From positions 2,705,701 to 2,769,700 of the forward strand of contig OX387603.1 of the NCBI GenBank assembly GCA_947568835.1: a stretch of 64,000 bases of DNA, written 5' to 3'. Positions 33,904 to 46,294 of this stretch are shown here, one piece after another; positions within the stretch are counted from its first letter, which is position 1; the number at the start of each line of letters is the position of its first letter. Origin of the DNA: Protonemura montana. Its lineage: Eukaryota; Arthropoda; Insecta; Plecoptera; Nemouridae. A program made the position numbers and the translations under genes. The notes under the pieces were generated by a model that saw nothing but the letters and a program-made list of their open reading frames with translations, had not been told where the DNA came from and did not search any database.

Positions 33904-36900
33904 ACTATTGCCATGACGACTTTCAATCACATGCAGTGAAATTCAGATGTTTCTGTGAGCTAGAGATCCAACTTATAGTTGAACATTTTGTTGAAACTGT
34001 TGCCATGACGACTTCCAATCACATGCAGTGAAATTCAGATGTTTCTGTGAGCTAGAGATCCAACTTATGGTTGAACATATTGTTGAAACTGTTGCCATGA
34101 CGACTTCCAATCACATGCAGTGAAATTCAGATGTTTCTGTGAGCTAGAGATCCAACTTATAGTTGAACATTTTGTTGAAACTGTTGCCATGACGACTTCC
34201 AATCACATGCAGTGAAATTCAGATGTTTCTGTGAGCTAGAGATCCAACTTATAGTTGAACATTTTGTTGAAACTGTTCATGACGACTTCCAATCACATGC
34301 AGTGAAATTCAGATGTTTCTGTGAGCTAGAGATCCAACTTATAGTTGAACATTTTGTTGAAACTGTTCATGACGACTTCCAATCACATGCAGTGAAATTC
34401 AGATGTTTCTGTGAGCTAGAGATCCAACTTATAGTTGAACATTTTGTTGAAACTGTTGCCATGACGACTTCCAATCACATGCAGTGAAATTCAGATGTTT
34501 CTGTGAGCTAGAGATCCAACTTATAGTTGAACATTTTGTTGAAACTGTTGCCATGACGACTTCCAATCACATGCAGTGAAATTCAGATGTTTCTGTGAGC
34601 TAGAGATCCAACTTATGGTTGAACATATTGTTGAAACTGTTGCCATGACGACTTCCAATCACATGCAGTGAAATTCAGATGTTTCTGTGAGCTAGAGATC
34701 CAACTTATGGTTGAACATATTGTTGAAACTGTTGCCATGACGACTTCCAATCACATGCAGTGAAATTCAGATGTTTCTGTGAGCTAGAGATCCAACTTAT
34801 AGTTGAACATTTTGTTGAAACTGTTGCCATGACGACTTCCAATCACATGCAGTGAAATTCAGATGTTTCTGTGAGCTAGAGATCCAACTTATAGTTGAAC
34901 ATTTTGTTGAAACTGTTCATGACGACTTCCAATCACATGCAGTGAAATTCAGATGTTTCTGTGAGCTAGAGATCCAACTTATAGTTGAACATTTTGTTGA
35001 AACTGTTCATGACGACTTCCAATCACATGCAGTGAAATTCAGATGTTTCTGTGAGCTAGAGATCCAACTTATAGTTGAACATTTTGTTGAAACTGTTGCC
35101 ATGACGACTTCCAATCACATGCAGTGAAATTCAGATGTTTCTGTGAGCTAGAGATCCAACTTATAGTTGAACATTTTGTTGAAACTGTTGCCATGACGAC
35201 TTCCAATCACATGCAGTGAAATTCAGATGTTTCTGTGAGCTAGAGATCCAACTTATAGTTGAACATTTTGTTGAAACTGTTGCCATGACGACTTCCAATC
35301 ACATGCAGTGAAATTCAGATGTTTCTGTGAGCTAGAGATCCAACTTATGGTTGAACATATTGTTGAAACTGTTGCCATGACGACTTCCAATCACATGCAG
35401 TGAAATTCAGATGTTTCTGTGAGCTAGAGATCCAACTTATAGTTGAACATTTTGTTGAAACTGTTGCCATGACGACTTCCAATCACATGCAGTGAAATTC
35501 AGATGTTTCTGTGAGCTAGAGATCCAACTTATAGTTGAACATTTTGTTGAAACTGTTCATGACGACTTCCAATCACATGCAGTGAAATTCAGATGTTTCT
35601 GTGAGCTAGAGATCCAACTTATAGTTGAACATTTTGTTGAAACTGTTCATGACGACTTCCAATCACATGCAGTGAAATTCAGATGTTTCTGTGAGCTAGA
35701 GATCCAACTTATAGTTGAACATTTTGTTGAAACTGTTGCCATGACGACTTCCAATCACATGCAGTGAAATTCAGATGTTTCTGTGAGCTAGAGATCCAAC
35801 TTATAGTTGAACATTTTGTTGAAACTGTTGCCATGACGACTTCCAATCACATGCAGTGAAATTCAGATGTTTCTGTGAGCTAGAGATCCAACTTATGGTT
35901 GAACATATTGTTGAAACTGTTGCCATGACGACTTCCAATCACATGCAGTGAAATTCAGATGTTTCTGTGAGCTAGAGATCCAACTTATGGTTGAACATAT
36001 TGTTGAAACTGTTGCCATGACGACTTCCAATCACATGCAGTGAAATTCAGATGTTTCTGTGAGCTAGAGATCCAACTTATAGTTGAACATTTTGTTGAAA
36101 CTGTTGCCATGACGACTTCCAATCACATGCAGTGAAATTCAGATGTTTCTGTGAGCTAGAGATCCAACTTATAGTTGAACATTTTGTTGAAACTGTTCAT
36201 GACGACTTCCAATCACATGCAGTGAAATTCAGATGTTTCTGTGAGCTAGAGATCCAACTTATAGTTGAACATTTTGTTGAAACTGTTCATGACGACTTCC
36301 AATCACATGCAGTGAAATTCAGATGTTTCTGTGAGCTAGAGATCCAACTTATAGTTGAACATTTTGTTGAAACTGTTGCCATGACGACTTCCAATCACAT
36401 GCAGTGAAATTCAGATGTTTCTGTGAGCTAGAGATCCAACTTATAGTTGAACATTTTGTTGAAACTGTTGCCATGACGACTTCCAATCACATGCAGTGAA
36501 ATTCAGATGTTTCTGTGAGCTAGAGATCCAACTTATAGTTGAACATTTTGTTGAAACTGTTGCCATGACGACTTCCAATCACATGCAGTGAAATTCAGAT
36601 GTTTCTGTGAGCTAGAGATCCAACTTATGGTTGAACATATTGTTGAAACTGTTGCCATGACGACTTCCAATCACATGCAGTGAAATTCAGATGTTTCTGT
36701 GAGCTAGAGATCCAACTTATAGTTGAACATTTTGTTGAAACTGTTGCCATGACGACTTCCAATCACATGCAGTGAAATTCAGATGTTTCTGTGAGCTAGA
36801 GATCCAACTTATAGTTGAACATTTTGTTGAAACTGTTCATGACGACTTCCAATCACATGCAGTGAAATTCAGATGTTTCTGTGAGCTAGAGATCCAACTT

Positions 36901-37925
36901 ATAGTTGAACATTTTGTTGAAACTGTTCATGACGACTTCCAATCACATGCAGTGAAATTCAGATGTTTCTGTGAGCTAGAGATCCAACTTATAGTTGAAC
37001 ATTTTGTTGAAACTGTTGCCATGACGACTTCCAATCACATGCAGTGAAATTCAGATGTTTCTGTGAGCTAGAGATCCAACTTATAGTTGAACATTTTGTT
37101 GAAACTGTTGCCATGACGACTTCCAATCACATGCAGTGAAATTCAGATGTTTCTGTGAGCTAGAGATCCAACTTATGGTTGAACATATTGTTGAAACTGT
37201 TGCCATGACGACTTCCAATCACATGCAGTGAAATTCAGATGTTTCTGTGAGCTAGAGATCCAACTTATGGTTGAACATATTGTTGAAACTGTTGCCATGA
37301 CGACTTCCAATCACATGCAGTGAAATTCAGATGTTTCTGTGAGCTAGAGATCCAACTTATAGTTGAACATTTTGTTGAAACTGTTGCCATGACGACTTCC
37401 AATCACATGCAGTGAAATTCAGATGTTTCTGTGAGCTAGAGATCCAACTTATAGTTGAACATTTTGTTGAAACTGTTCATGACGACTTCCAATCACATGC
37501 AGTGAAATTCAGATGTTTCTGTGAGCTAGAGATCCAACTTATAGTTGAACATTTTGTTGAAACTGTTCATGACGACTTCCAATCACATGCAGTGAAATTC
37601 AGATGTTTCTGTGAGCTAGAGATCCAACTTATAGTTGAACATTTTGTTGAAACTGTTGCCATGACGACTTCCAATCACATGCAGTGAAATTCAGATGTTT
37701 CTGTGAGCTAGAGATCCAACTTATAGTTGAACATTTTGTTGAAACTGTTGCCATGACGACTTCCAATCACATGCAGTGAAATTCAGATGTTTCTGTGAGC
37801 TAGAGATCCAACTTATAGTTGAACATTTTGTTGAAACTGTTCATGACGACTTCCAATCACATGCAGTGAAATTCAGATGTTTCTGTGAGCTAGAGATCCA
37901 ACTTATCGTTGAACATTTTGGTAAA
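33904..37925 (+). repeat. 92/90-bp satellite with 640-bp and 1280-bp higher-order units
   Basis: About 43 monomers containing CAATCACATGCAGTGAAATT and GAGATCCAACTTATAGTTG. Most are 92 bp; the 90-bp kind lacks GC in GTTGCCATG. Seven monomers (five of 92, two of 90) make a 640-bp unit. In addition, monomers with ATGGTTGAACATATTG (B) or ATAGTTGAACATTTTG (A) follow AABBA and AAABA in alternate units, so the true repeat is 1280 bp, seen for about three periods with no difference that I noticed. The 90-bp units give GTG-started 91-codon frames every 640 bp; these are not genes. Confidence 0.97.
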
Positions 37926-38047
37926 ACCTGACCTAGAGATGCTCTAAGGAGCGACAGTGGGTCGTTCTCAGGTTCATTTTAGCCTGGAAATACCATTGCC
38001 CGAAAGAAGACAGAGCATAAACCACCTGCTAATAGACTGATAGCAAA

Positions 38048-38815
38048 CGTCACCAGCGGTAACCCACCCAGGATGACCGGTGTTACTCAACTTTCCATCA
38101 GCGCATATTCCATATAATTGAACGTCAACTAAAAGAGAACAAAATGTTCACCTTTCATTGAACACACTGTTGTAACAATTTTATATTAGACCTCCGACAT
38201 CGGCTTACAAAACCTGGCCAACAGAATGCGCTGCGATCACAACCCGTCCGCTCGTCTAAATTTACGGGACCGCTTTGTTCTAGTCGGGTGGGGTTGATGG
38301 CTAGGGGTGATGATCTGGCCGATGGGAGGGGTGATGATATAATTAAGTATCGGAAGCACTGTTCCAAGGTAAATTAAGAATGGCAAACATTACGCTCGGT
38401 CTCCGGCAAACACCTCACACACCCACACGCACACACCTGTCCAACGTCCCAGCTTTGTACGATGAGACCGAAATGGTGTCGAGGGAGACGATGTTTAAAA
38501 TGCAAATTCCCACGTCAAGCCGTGAGCTGAGCTTTAGAGTAACTTATCCAGGAAGAAATTAAAATCCTATCAAGGATTTCACGAAGGATTTCGCTCGAAT
38601 TTAGGGGGTGTAAGTGTATTCATCAATGTTTCACTGCCGCCGCTGGAAGCGAAAGTGGTATTTTCTAGTTGAAAGGTCAGCCATCCAATACCAAGACCTG
38701 GCGATGTGTTCCTTAACGGCAAGCCGATACAACATTGAGACCTATCAGCAAGCTTGAACTATGACGGTCACCCATGCAATAACAGATCGACCGCAATGTT
38801 GCTTAACTTAAATTA
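38048..38815 (-). repeat. cluster of degenerate 5S-like relics
   Basis: Three reversed box C/box A pairs: near 38048-38092 (GGTAACCCACCCAGG...ACTCAACTT, weakest), 38669-38716 (GGTCAGCCATCCAATACC...TTCCTTAACG) and 38764-38812 (GGTCACCCATGCAATAAC...GTTGCTTAACTT). They lie just before an intact SINE. A CA-rich stretch with ACAC repeats lies at about 38410-38440. Confidence 0.45.
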
Positions 38816-38865
38816 TACCTCTTCGTCGCACATACTTAATCTTGCGGATCTAGCACAGTTGTCGA

Positions 38866-39300
38866 TTGATGATTTGTGGTGTTTAACGACGCCCTGTTAT
38901 GACATCTGGCCATGCGACACTGGTCTAATGGCGTCGGTGAATGAGTGGATGATGATGAGGATGATGAAACTAACCTAGCCTCGAAGGGATGAATGGGAAC
39001 CCGGTGCCGGCACGTAGCCTACTCCTGTCGAAGAGCACCAAGGGGACCACCGGCTTAACGTCCCTTCCGAAGGACGGTACAACGCGAACAACAGGATTCC
39101 TCCACAAATCCATGCTGTCGAGAGGTTGGTAAGCAAGGCGAGTGAAGTTGCTGAACTAACTTCCATCACTCCAACCTCTCTCCCGAACAGAACTGGTCAT
39201 CTGTATGATGGTCACCCATCCAATACCTGACCCAGCAGTGTTGCTTAACATCGGTGATCTCATGAGAACCCGTGTTTCCAGCACGCCAATCCGTTCGGTA
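38866..39300 (-). mobile_element. 5S-derived composite SINE, full length, one head
   Basis: Minus-strand copy from the tail (GATTTGTGGTGTTTAACGAC as read on plus) through the CAT-rich stretch and body to a single 5S-like head, ending CGCCAATCCGTTCGGTA. The head has lost two bases in GACCCAGCAGTG. Confidence 0.85.
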
Positions 39301-42300
39301 GAGCACAGTTGTCCTGAGGGTTCTTGCGCAAGGGATTTTACACAAACGCTCCCATCTCAGATGTACGTTTTCCTCGAAACCAACCAAGAACTCCAGAAAC
39401 AAAAGAGGGAACATAAATCATGGGACACAACTCATCGCTGGGAAGGGCGATGATGCTCGACAAGATGCGGGAGGGGCTGGGGGGGGGGGTGGCACAGTGA
39501 GTCGAAACGCTTTACCTTCCAAAGTTTCGCGCAGGTACTAAAATTCCTCGACGGGCACCACATGAAGTAGCCGTGCTGCTGAAAAACGACGCCTGTCGTC
39601 CCGACGCCGGGACGTCTCATTGTTGCAAGAACGACGCCCGGCAGCGGAAGGTGGGGGAGGGGGAGGGGGAAGGAGAACTCTTATTAACATTGTCTCACAA
39701 CAAAACTTTGCAGGGGGCGTGAGAAGGGGAGATGGGATATTAATTTCGTGCGTCATTGCACGTGTCGCCGCCTGGCGTATACGTTTTGTATTAATTATAA
39801 TATAGGAAAAGTTATTCTAAAGTTTAAATATAATCGTGGTACAAAGCGAACGGCGGAAATAAGTGTGTAGGTTGGGCAAACCACACACGTGGCCCGTGCC
39901 TTGCGAAGTGGATCAGACCATCACGGTTAGTAACTAGAAACCGACATGATATTGTCACGCTGATCCTTTTAAAGGTAAAATCAGATCTAAATCGGATTCA
40001 ATTTGGTTAGATAAAGCAGACGTGAGTCTGAAAACCATGATACTGACCTAAATAACTTATTTCCTCAAAGTGTGGTAAGCAATAGGTACCAATAACAACA
40101 GAACTCGTGCTTATTGAGAAGGGTCCTCGAAGCACGTGACTCAGGACACAAACCCGGTGATCCTGAGGAACTCTTTCACCGCGGGGCTAAGAAGTTCCTG
40201 TAGTTTGACAACGACCGTGATGATCACGTCGCCACCGCAGACCCAGCTGTCGCATGAAACGAGGTGTTGTCGTGAAGGTGACTCGACCCCACATCCGCAC
40301 GCCACCAATAGTAATGGTATCACGTGGCAACGATAGTGTTGATTACTTGTGTATGTGTTCTAGATGGCCGTGTCGGGTCGCCGACTGGCATTGGTATTTC
40401 CTAATCAATGAAACTTTAAGGCGTCATAAAGGTAATTGATCGTGTGCAAATGTTTTTCGGTTTACACGCCCCCCCGTGAGCTGTTTTCGAGTGTCACGGC
40501 TTTAGCGCCCGTCTAGACGGCGGCTCGTAAAAACGGTTACGAGTGAACCGGAGTAGCGAACGAATCGGTTACAGCGCAATCTACAAAAATATCACGAACT
40601 GCATTGTTATCAAATGGAAGACAGTTTACTTCTGGTGATCTAAATTTTATTTTAGCTCTTTCTGAAGATAGTCATCGATTTTACTACATTTTTTAAGCGA
40701 TCTCTTGCGCTCAGCTCCGTCTCAATCATCAAATGAAATCAAAGATCATGACATCAGATGAAATGATAACACTTGCAGACATTGCTGACTTATGGAGATA
40801 TGCCCAGTGATAAAAGCACCATTCTCACCCTTAAATTTGAGTATAGTTTATGTTCCAGGTGTGCTATTACCACGAAACTAATTTGACACGCAAATCAACC
40901 ACTTATTCTCGTCACAATTGAGATTTAGTTAAAAAAATACCAGGTGCAAGAAACGAAAAAAAAGCACTAAAGCCAGAGCATTCTTAGCGCACGGTCTCCT
41001 CGAACCTCTGCCCTTGGCGCGATGTCACAACTGCGTCAGCAGATAACGTGCGCCTAATCAACACACAATTAAAACAACCTCGTCCCGCACCGACGATAAA
41101 ACTAATTAGCCGGAGGGTGTCAACATCACACCGCTGATAGTCGCAACAATGGACTAACCCTGTGAACCCTTTGATCCCGTGATCCCTAGCCGAGCGTTCG
41201 ACAAGCCTGGATCACCCTGGAGCGGCTCGATTGGCCACCGCCGAAAGACTAATCCTTCCCGCCCTCCCTGCGACCCGTCGCTACCTGGTAAGCCACACCG
41301 ATATATAGTGATGCGCTACCCGACTAGTTGTTTATTGCCTGTTTGTGTCGTGTTTTTTTTTTGCCGGTGTATGTGTTTGAGCCACAGCCTACTGGATAAC
41401 AACACGTGGTACAAGGGGTAGTGTTTGAATAGGCCGCGATGGCAGCACCGGCTAGCCGAGATCGCACCCTGTTGACGGTCCTGACGAAGAAGAATAGGTG
41501 CAAGGTTGACACGAACCCAGTACCCTGCTAGCCCCGGACTTAAGAAGGTTCGTATTTATGGTATTAAACGAGTAAGAATGTTACAAAACAACGATAATAT
41601 CACAAAATGGAGAGCTTGGGCGCATAAACGCGATTCGTGGGTCTCCCCACTCTCCTGTTAGGAGGATCTACTGACAGCGAGTCTGGTCGATTCGCTGTTG
41701 GTAGCTACCAAACATAAACTAGCGCCAAGCACCGACTTGACTTCGGTTTCTTTAAAACTATTCGTCTGATTGAGATGGGACTGAAAATTTTGAAATCGTC
41801 GTGCTTTAGGGCATATAATACCAAAAGAACGTTTTCAAAACTGTATTTTCTTGTGAGATTTCGGCGTTGAAACACAGGCGGAGTTGTATGCTCATTTCAA
41901 CACTATGAAAAACGATAATTTTATCTGGAATCAGATAAGTAAGACGCCTGAAAACTTGTTATTCTCTCAAGACTAGTATTGTAGATGAAATTAAAAAAAG
42001 TATTGCCAATCGCTCAACTCTAATACTTCTCGGAAAACCGAAGGTGACAAAAAAGTTTGTTGAGTTTCCCACAAATTTCGCGCAGAATAATTGTTTTAAG
42101 TATTTTATTAGTGACTTAGAAACACGTCACAAAAAAGCCATGCAAACAGATTCGCTCTAATGTCGATTTTCAAATACCGTATGAACCCGCTCGAGGAAAA
42201 AACTGGCGAAAAGAAGCCGACAAGAAAATCTGACAACAAATTCCGTGGATTGCCACGACCACGGCTTGCGGAAATACCAGCCGGGTTTACCCGTGCAGCG

Positions 42301-43592
42301 TAGCGGCACAAGATCCAACACCCGTGGATCTTCGAGGGCGAAGTAATTGCACTGCTGATGATGAATTAGATGATTAATAATTTTAACGGTGATTACCTAC
42401 GCCAACCAATCAGACGCCAGCGCGGCTTGCTGGCCGACAAATTATTCAACAGGTCGGGCGGACAGCCATGTCTTCTCTCTATCGTTATTAAGATGAGAAA
42501 AGGTATATGGGTTAAGGGAGCTGGATTACCATTTCACTGCCAAAGGGGAGTGTTAATATTTTAGCTGGTTTGGGTTGGGTACCAGTTGGACAGGGATGCG
42601 TGTGTCATAAGGGCGGTTTGAAAAGGACAGAGTTGTGAATAGGAACGGAATTCACCCTTCATACACGTGGCAAGACGCGGCGACGATTGTTTCTCGTTGG
42701 AACACCCGAGGTTGAGCAATAATCTGCTGAGTCAGGTTACGGTTGGGTGACCGCTTTACGTATTCAAATCGAAGTAACAAAGCAAACTAAAAAAAACTAA
42801 GTGTTTTTGTCACAGTAACCAGGCGATAGGTTAGTTCCTTTGTTTAGCCTGAGCCTCGGAAATATCTTGCAAGTTCACCTTTGACGTTTGCGTTGCGGGC
42901 TGCCTAATCACCAACCGCACAGTGCTGCTTTCTTTACAAGAGCGGCCGTCCGAGTAAACTGCAGTTGAGCAATTGAATCGCCTCGTTGTGCCCCCTGAAG
43001 GTATACTGCGATCTTTGATGGACGGTCGTTAATAAAGAAATTGATCGTGTTGTTAGTAAATCAAACTGCCAGCCGTGATGTGATTATTTATGTAAAAAAA
43101 CACAGGATGAAAAGTACTTAGAGCTGGTTCTCGGCCGGAACGACGACTGGACGTATCGGAATTACTGAAATTAGGAGCCAAAATAGACGGAGTCTTTGAC
43201 CTTCATTCGATAAAGCACAGATGTGTGGTCGTAAAACCAACTGAAATCTGGAGGCAAATCGGCGTAGAATCGTCTCGAAGTAACAATTGAGATCATTCCA
43301 TTGTTCTCCCTTCACTTGCTTCAGATTCCAACTCAAATCTCTAAACAATAAAGCAGGTGACTCCGAAAATTAATATAAAATTCTTCAAAAAAGGCACATT
43401 TCGGTATAAAATCTGACAAACACCGAGATTTCCTTCATCTAAATGTCTCGCGAGATACACGCTGTGGGCGGATTTGTGTCTCCAAAGATATTTTCATCCC
43501 GAAATCCGCACTCATCCCCCCAAAAAAAAAAAGAATACCGTGCATGTCAAACTGTCAATCACCACGACGTAAACATCCCCGGCGTCCACTCC
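39301..43592. other. no gene supported
   Basis: Contains a C/G-rich tract near 39470-39490 and 39650-39675, a 12-bp palindrome (40509-40520) next to a 7-bp-stem hairpin (40524-40543), a reversed fragment of the 27-kb repeat near 40017-40036, and a plus-oriented 5S-like relic at 42713-42759 (GAGGTTGAGCAATAATC, then GGTTGGGTGACC). A 77-base frame at 39420-39496 (MGHNSSLGRAMMLDK...) ends at CA|GTGAGT and could be a first exon, but the evidence is thin. Confidence 0.3.
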
Positions 43593-43606
43593 GTTGCCAT
43601 GACAAC
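43593..43606. promoter_or_regulatory. RFX X-box match
   Basis: GTTGCCATGACAAC fits the X-box consensus (RYYNYY, 1-3 bases, RRNRAC) bound by RFX factors, which in animals marks many ciliary-gene promoters. It lies 230 bp upstream of the ATG of the 43836-44237 frame. A 14-bp match alone is weak evidence of function. Confidence 0.4.
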
Positions 43607-43835
43607 AATCCGTCGTTAGGGGTGAGCAACAGAAAACCATTAAGGTGGGGTGAAATTGGGGAGACTAGAATAAGCGCCGAAAATTTGCTTTTGGAACCGT
43701 TCGTTGTTTTCTCAGTAAGCAAGTCGGTCGTTCAGAATGGTTCGCCCAATACGTCGAAGTGTGTTTGAACTCGAGCAGAAGATCACTTTTCTAAATTGCA
43801 AAGACATCTTTTTTTGTCAACGTTGTTAGCTGAAA

Positions 43836-44237
43836 ATGAGGGGCCTAAATGTGGCAAAGCGATACATTTCACTCACATCTCACACCAAATTCAGAGCCAC
43901 AAAAGCAAAAGTTTTCCTCAAAAACCTCATAAAGGAACCGAAATACCAGAAACCGAACGATCTAGGTACCTTAAAAAGTTTTCACCAAGGCCGACGCCGG
44001 GGTCAAGGGATTGCCACCGGAAAAAAAGAACAAAAGGAAAACACTTTCAGCGTTCAAGAGATCTCCGACGGTTTGCCAGCAAATTGGAAGCGACCACAAT
44101 CGGGTCCGGTCGCCGCCAATAACCGTCAGCGTCAGAGTCGAGTGGAGTCGACGGGCCGCCGCGCGGCGCCGCTCAATTACGCGACCCTGGACGTCGGCCT
44201 AGTGGACGCCGGACCTCGGCGAACTTGGCTGACCTAG
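43836..44237 (+). CDS. candidate 133-codon ORF or terminal exon with LNYATL motif
   Basis: ATG-started frame of 133 codons with a basic N-terminal half (MRGLNVAKRYISLTSHTKF...) and a GC-rich last 60 codons. The C-terminal part reads EISDGLPANWKRPQSG... and contains LNYATLDV, which matches the tyrosine motif L-x-Y-x-x-L used by ITIM and related docking proteins. ACACTTTCAG at 44041-44050 could be an acceptor, making 44051-44237 a terminal exon with one leading base. The X-box 230 bp upstream is consistent with a promoter. No family recognised; the frame may be chance. Confidence 0.3.
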   Translation: MRGLNVAKRYISLTSHTKFRATKAKVFLKNLIKEPKYQKPNDLGTLKSFHQGRRRGQGIATGKKEQKENTFSVQEISDGLPANWKRPQSGPVAANNRQRQSRVESTGRRAAPLNYATLDVGLVDAGPRRTWLT

Positions 44238-44309
44238 CGAAACAGGTGGTTCTGTGCCAACTGTCTCTTTTCAAATGTTCGCGTTTAAGGGAAGTTACAC
44301 TTTCTGAAT

Positions 44310-44893
44310 TGATTTGAGATCAGCTGGCTGGATCCTATGCTCTATCCAGGTTATTTGAGATCAGCTGGCTAGATCCTATGCTCTATCCAGGTTATTTGAG
44401 ATCAGCTGGCTGGATCCTATGCTCTATCCAGGTTATTTGAGATCAGCTGGCTGGATCCTATACTCTATCCAGGTTGTTTGAGATCAGCTGGCTGGATCCT
44501 ATGCTCTATCCAGGTTATTTGAGATCAGCTGGCTGTATCCTATGCTCTATCCAGGTTATTTGAGATCAGCTGGCTGGATCCTATGCTCTATCCAGGTTAT
44601 TTGAGATCAGCTAGCTGGATCCTATGCTCTATCCAGGTTATTTGAGATCAGCTGGCTGGATCCTATGCTCTATCCAGGTTATTTAAAAACAGCTGGCTGG
44701 ATCCTATGCTCTATCCAGGTTATTTGAGATCAACTGGCTGGATCCTATGCTCTATCCAGGTTATTTGAGATCAGCTGGCTGGATCCTATGCTCTATCCAT
44801 GTTATTTGAGATCAGCTGGCTGGATCCTATGCTCTATCCATGTTATTTGATATCAGCTGGCTGGATCCTATGCTCTATCCAAGTTATTTGAGA
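44310..44893 (+). repeat. 41-bp minisatellite, locus 3, about 14 copies
   Basis: Same monomer and orientation as locus 1 (GAGATCAGCTGGCTGGATCC). I count 14 units with their own private changes, for example GCTGTATCC, AAAAACAGCTGG, and CATGTTATTTG in the last units. It begins 70 bp after the 43836-44237 frame. Confidence 0.95.
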
Positions 44894-45526
44894 TAAGTGA
44901 CGGTAGGTTCGTGACATGCTGTGGCGTGTTGACGTCACAGGGTCTAGCCAAACAACCCGCATGCTCGCTGAGTCGACACTGATAAGGCCGCCATTTTGCT
45001 CGATGTTTCGGAGGGTGATATTTAACAATTAGGACCGAAGTAATTGCTACCGACGCGTACCTCGTATCGCAAAGCGCCATCTTGAAAACCTTGCGATATG
45101 GTACCCACAGACACCGCCTGCTGGATTTACAACCTTTTCTCGTGCTCACAAAATTAACAGTGAGTGAAACGGTGTCCAAAACAAGAAGCCACTTTGACAG
45201 CTCAATTGCAACAGGTAGTATGCGTTTACATTACAGCTCTGTGTCAGAACAGTTTTGGGCGGAAAATTTTTCCTTGGCAGCTATTTTTGAATTGATGTAA
45301 ACGAATCTCTGGAAAAACTAACAACAAATATTGGTGTTTTCAGGTTCTACAGACGACCCTAACTTTACGGCCGTTTCAGGTCAGAACTTCGATGTAGTGG
45401 TCCATGAAATCTCTGCTGTTTTTCCTTGGAATACGCATTGATGAACCTAGCAAATCAAGGTATGTACCTTAATGATATTAATGCCGTAAAAACGCCACAA
45501 AATACGGCTTACAAATTGGTCCACAG

Positions 45527-45648
45527 AAACTATCGAAACAGTTACCCTTGAAAGCCCCGAAGTGTCCTCGGCTGAAGCAGATGACAAACAAATGCAGTCG
45601 ACCAAACGTCGAGCACGTGAGCAAACGAACCGAAACGCGATCAAGTAG
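45527..45648 (+). CDS. candidate terminal exon, acidic then basic tail
   Basis: After TTGGTCCACAG the frame reads TIETVTLESPEVSSAEADDK and then a basic tail KRRAREQTNRNAIK before TAG at 45646. The composition looks like a real C-terminus, but the acceptor's pyrimidine tract is weak and no upstream exon is identified. A longer frame in another phase overlaps it. Confidence 0.22.
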
Positions 45649-45828
45649 GCAGTGCTGCGTTTTGCCGGCGTTTTCCGGCAGAGAGAGCGCACGTGCTCGG
45701 TGTACAAATTGCACCGACGCCAGCGCCAACAAGTGGGTTCACAGTCAGGGGAGGGGGGGCAGAGTTCACCCCTCTCCGAGATCCCGGCACGTCGGGTGTC
45801 ATATAGGCACCGGTACACAGACGGCATT

Positions 45829-46294
45829 TAGCCTACTCCTGTCGAAGAGCACCAAGTGGACCACCGACTTAACGTTCCTTCCGAAGGACGGTACAACGCG
45901 AACAACAGGATTCCTCCACAAATCCATGCTGTCGAGAGGTTGATAAGCAAGGCGAGTGAAGTTGCTATACTAACTTTCAAACCTCCAACCTCTCTCTCCC
46001 AAACAGAACTGGTCATGTGTATGATGGTCACCCATCCAATACCTGACCCAGCGCAGTGTTGCTTAACTTTCATCCCTCCAACCTCTCTCCCGAACAGAAC
46101 TGATCATGTGTATGATGGTCACCCATCCAATACCTGACCCAGCGCAGTGTTGCTTAACTTTCATCCCTCCAACCTCTCTCCCGAACAGAACTGGTCATGT
46201 GTTTGATGGTCACCAATCCAATATCTGACCCAGCGCAGTGTTGCTTGATTTCGTTGATCTCACGAGGACCAGTGTTTTCAACACTAGTTCGGTG
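45829..46294 (-). mobile_element. 5S-derived SINE, multiple heads, tail missing
   Basis: Minus-strand copy holding the body from TAGCCTACTCCTGTCGAAGA to the last head, with three tandem 5S-like units separated by the GGTTGGAGGGATGAAAG linker (read on minus). The AATC tail and CAT-rich part are absent. It ends TTCAACACTAGTTCGGT. Confidence 0.8.

Noticed and set aside
34212..37687. Six identical 91-codon plus-strand ORFs 640 bp apart
   Set aside because: GTG-started frames created by the two 90-bp monomers in each higher-order unit; no ATG and no independent coding sign.
39420..39496. Possible first exon starting MGHNSS with CA|GTGAGT donor
   Set aside because: Only 25 codons, runs through a poly-G tract, no next exon found.
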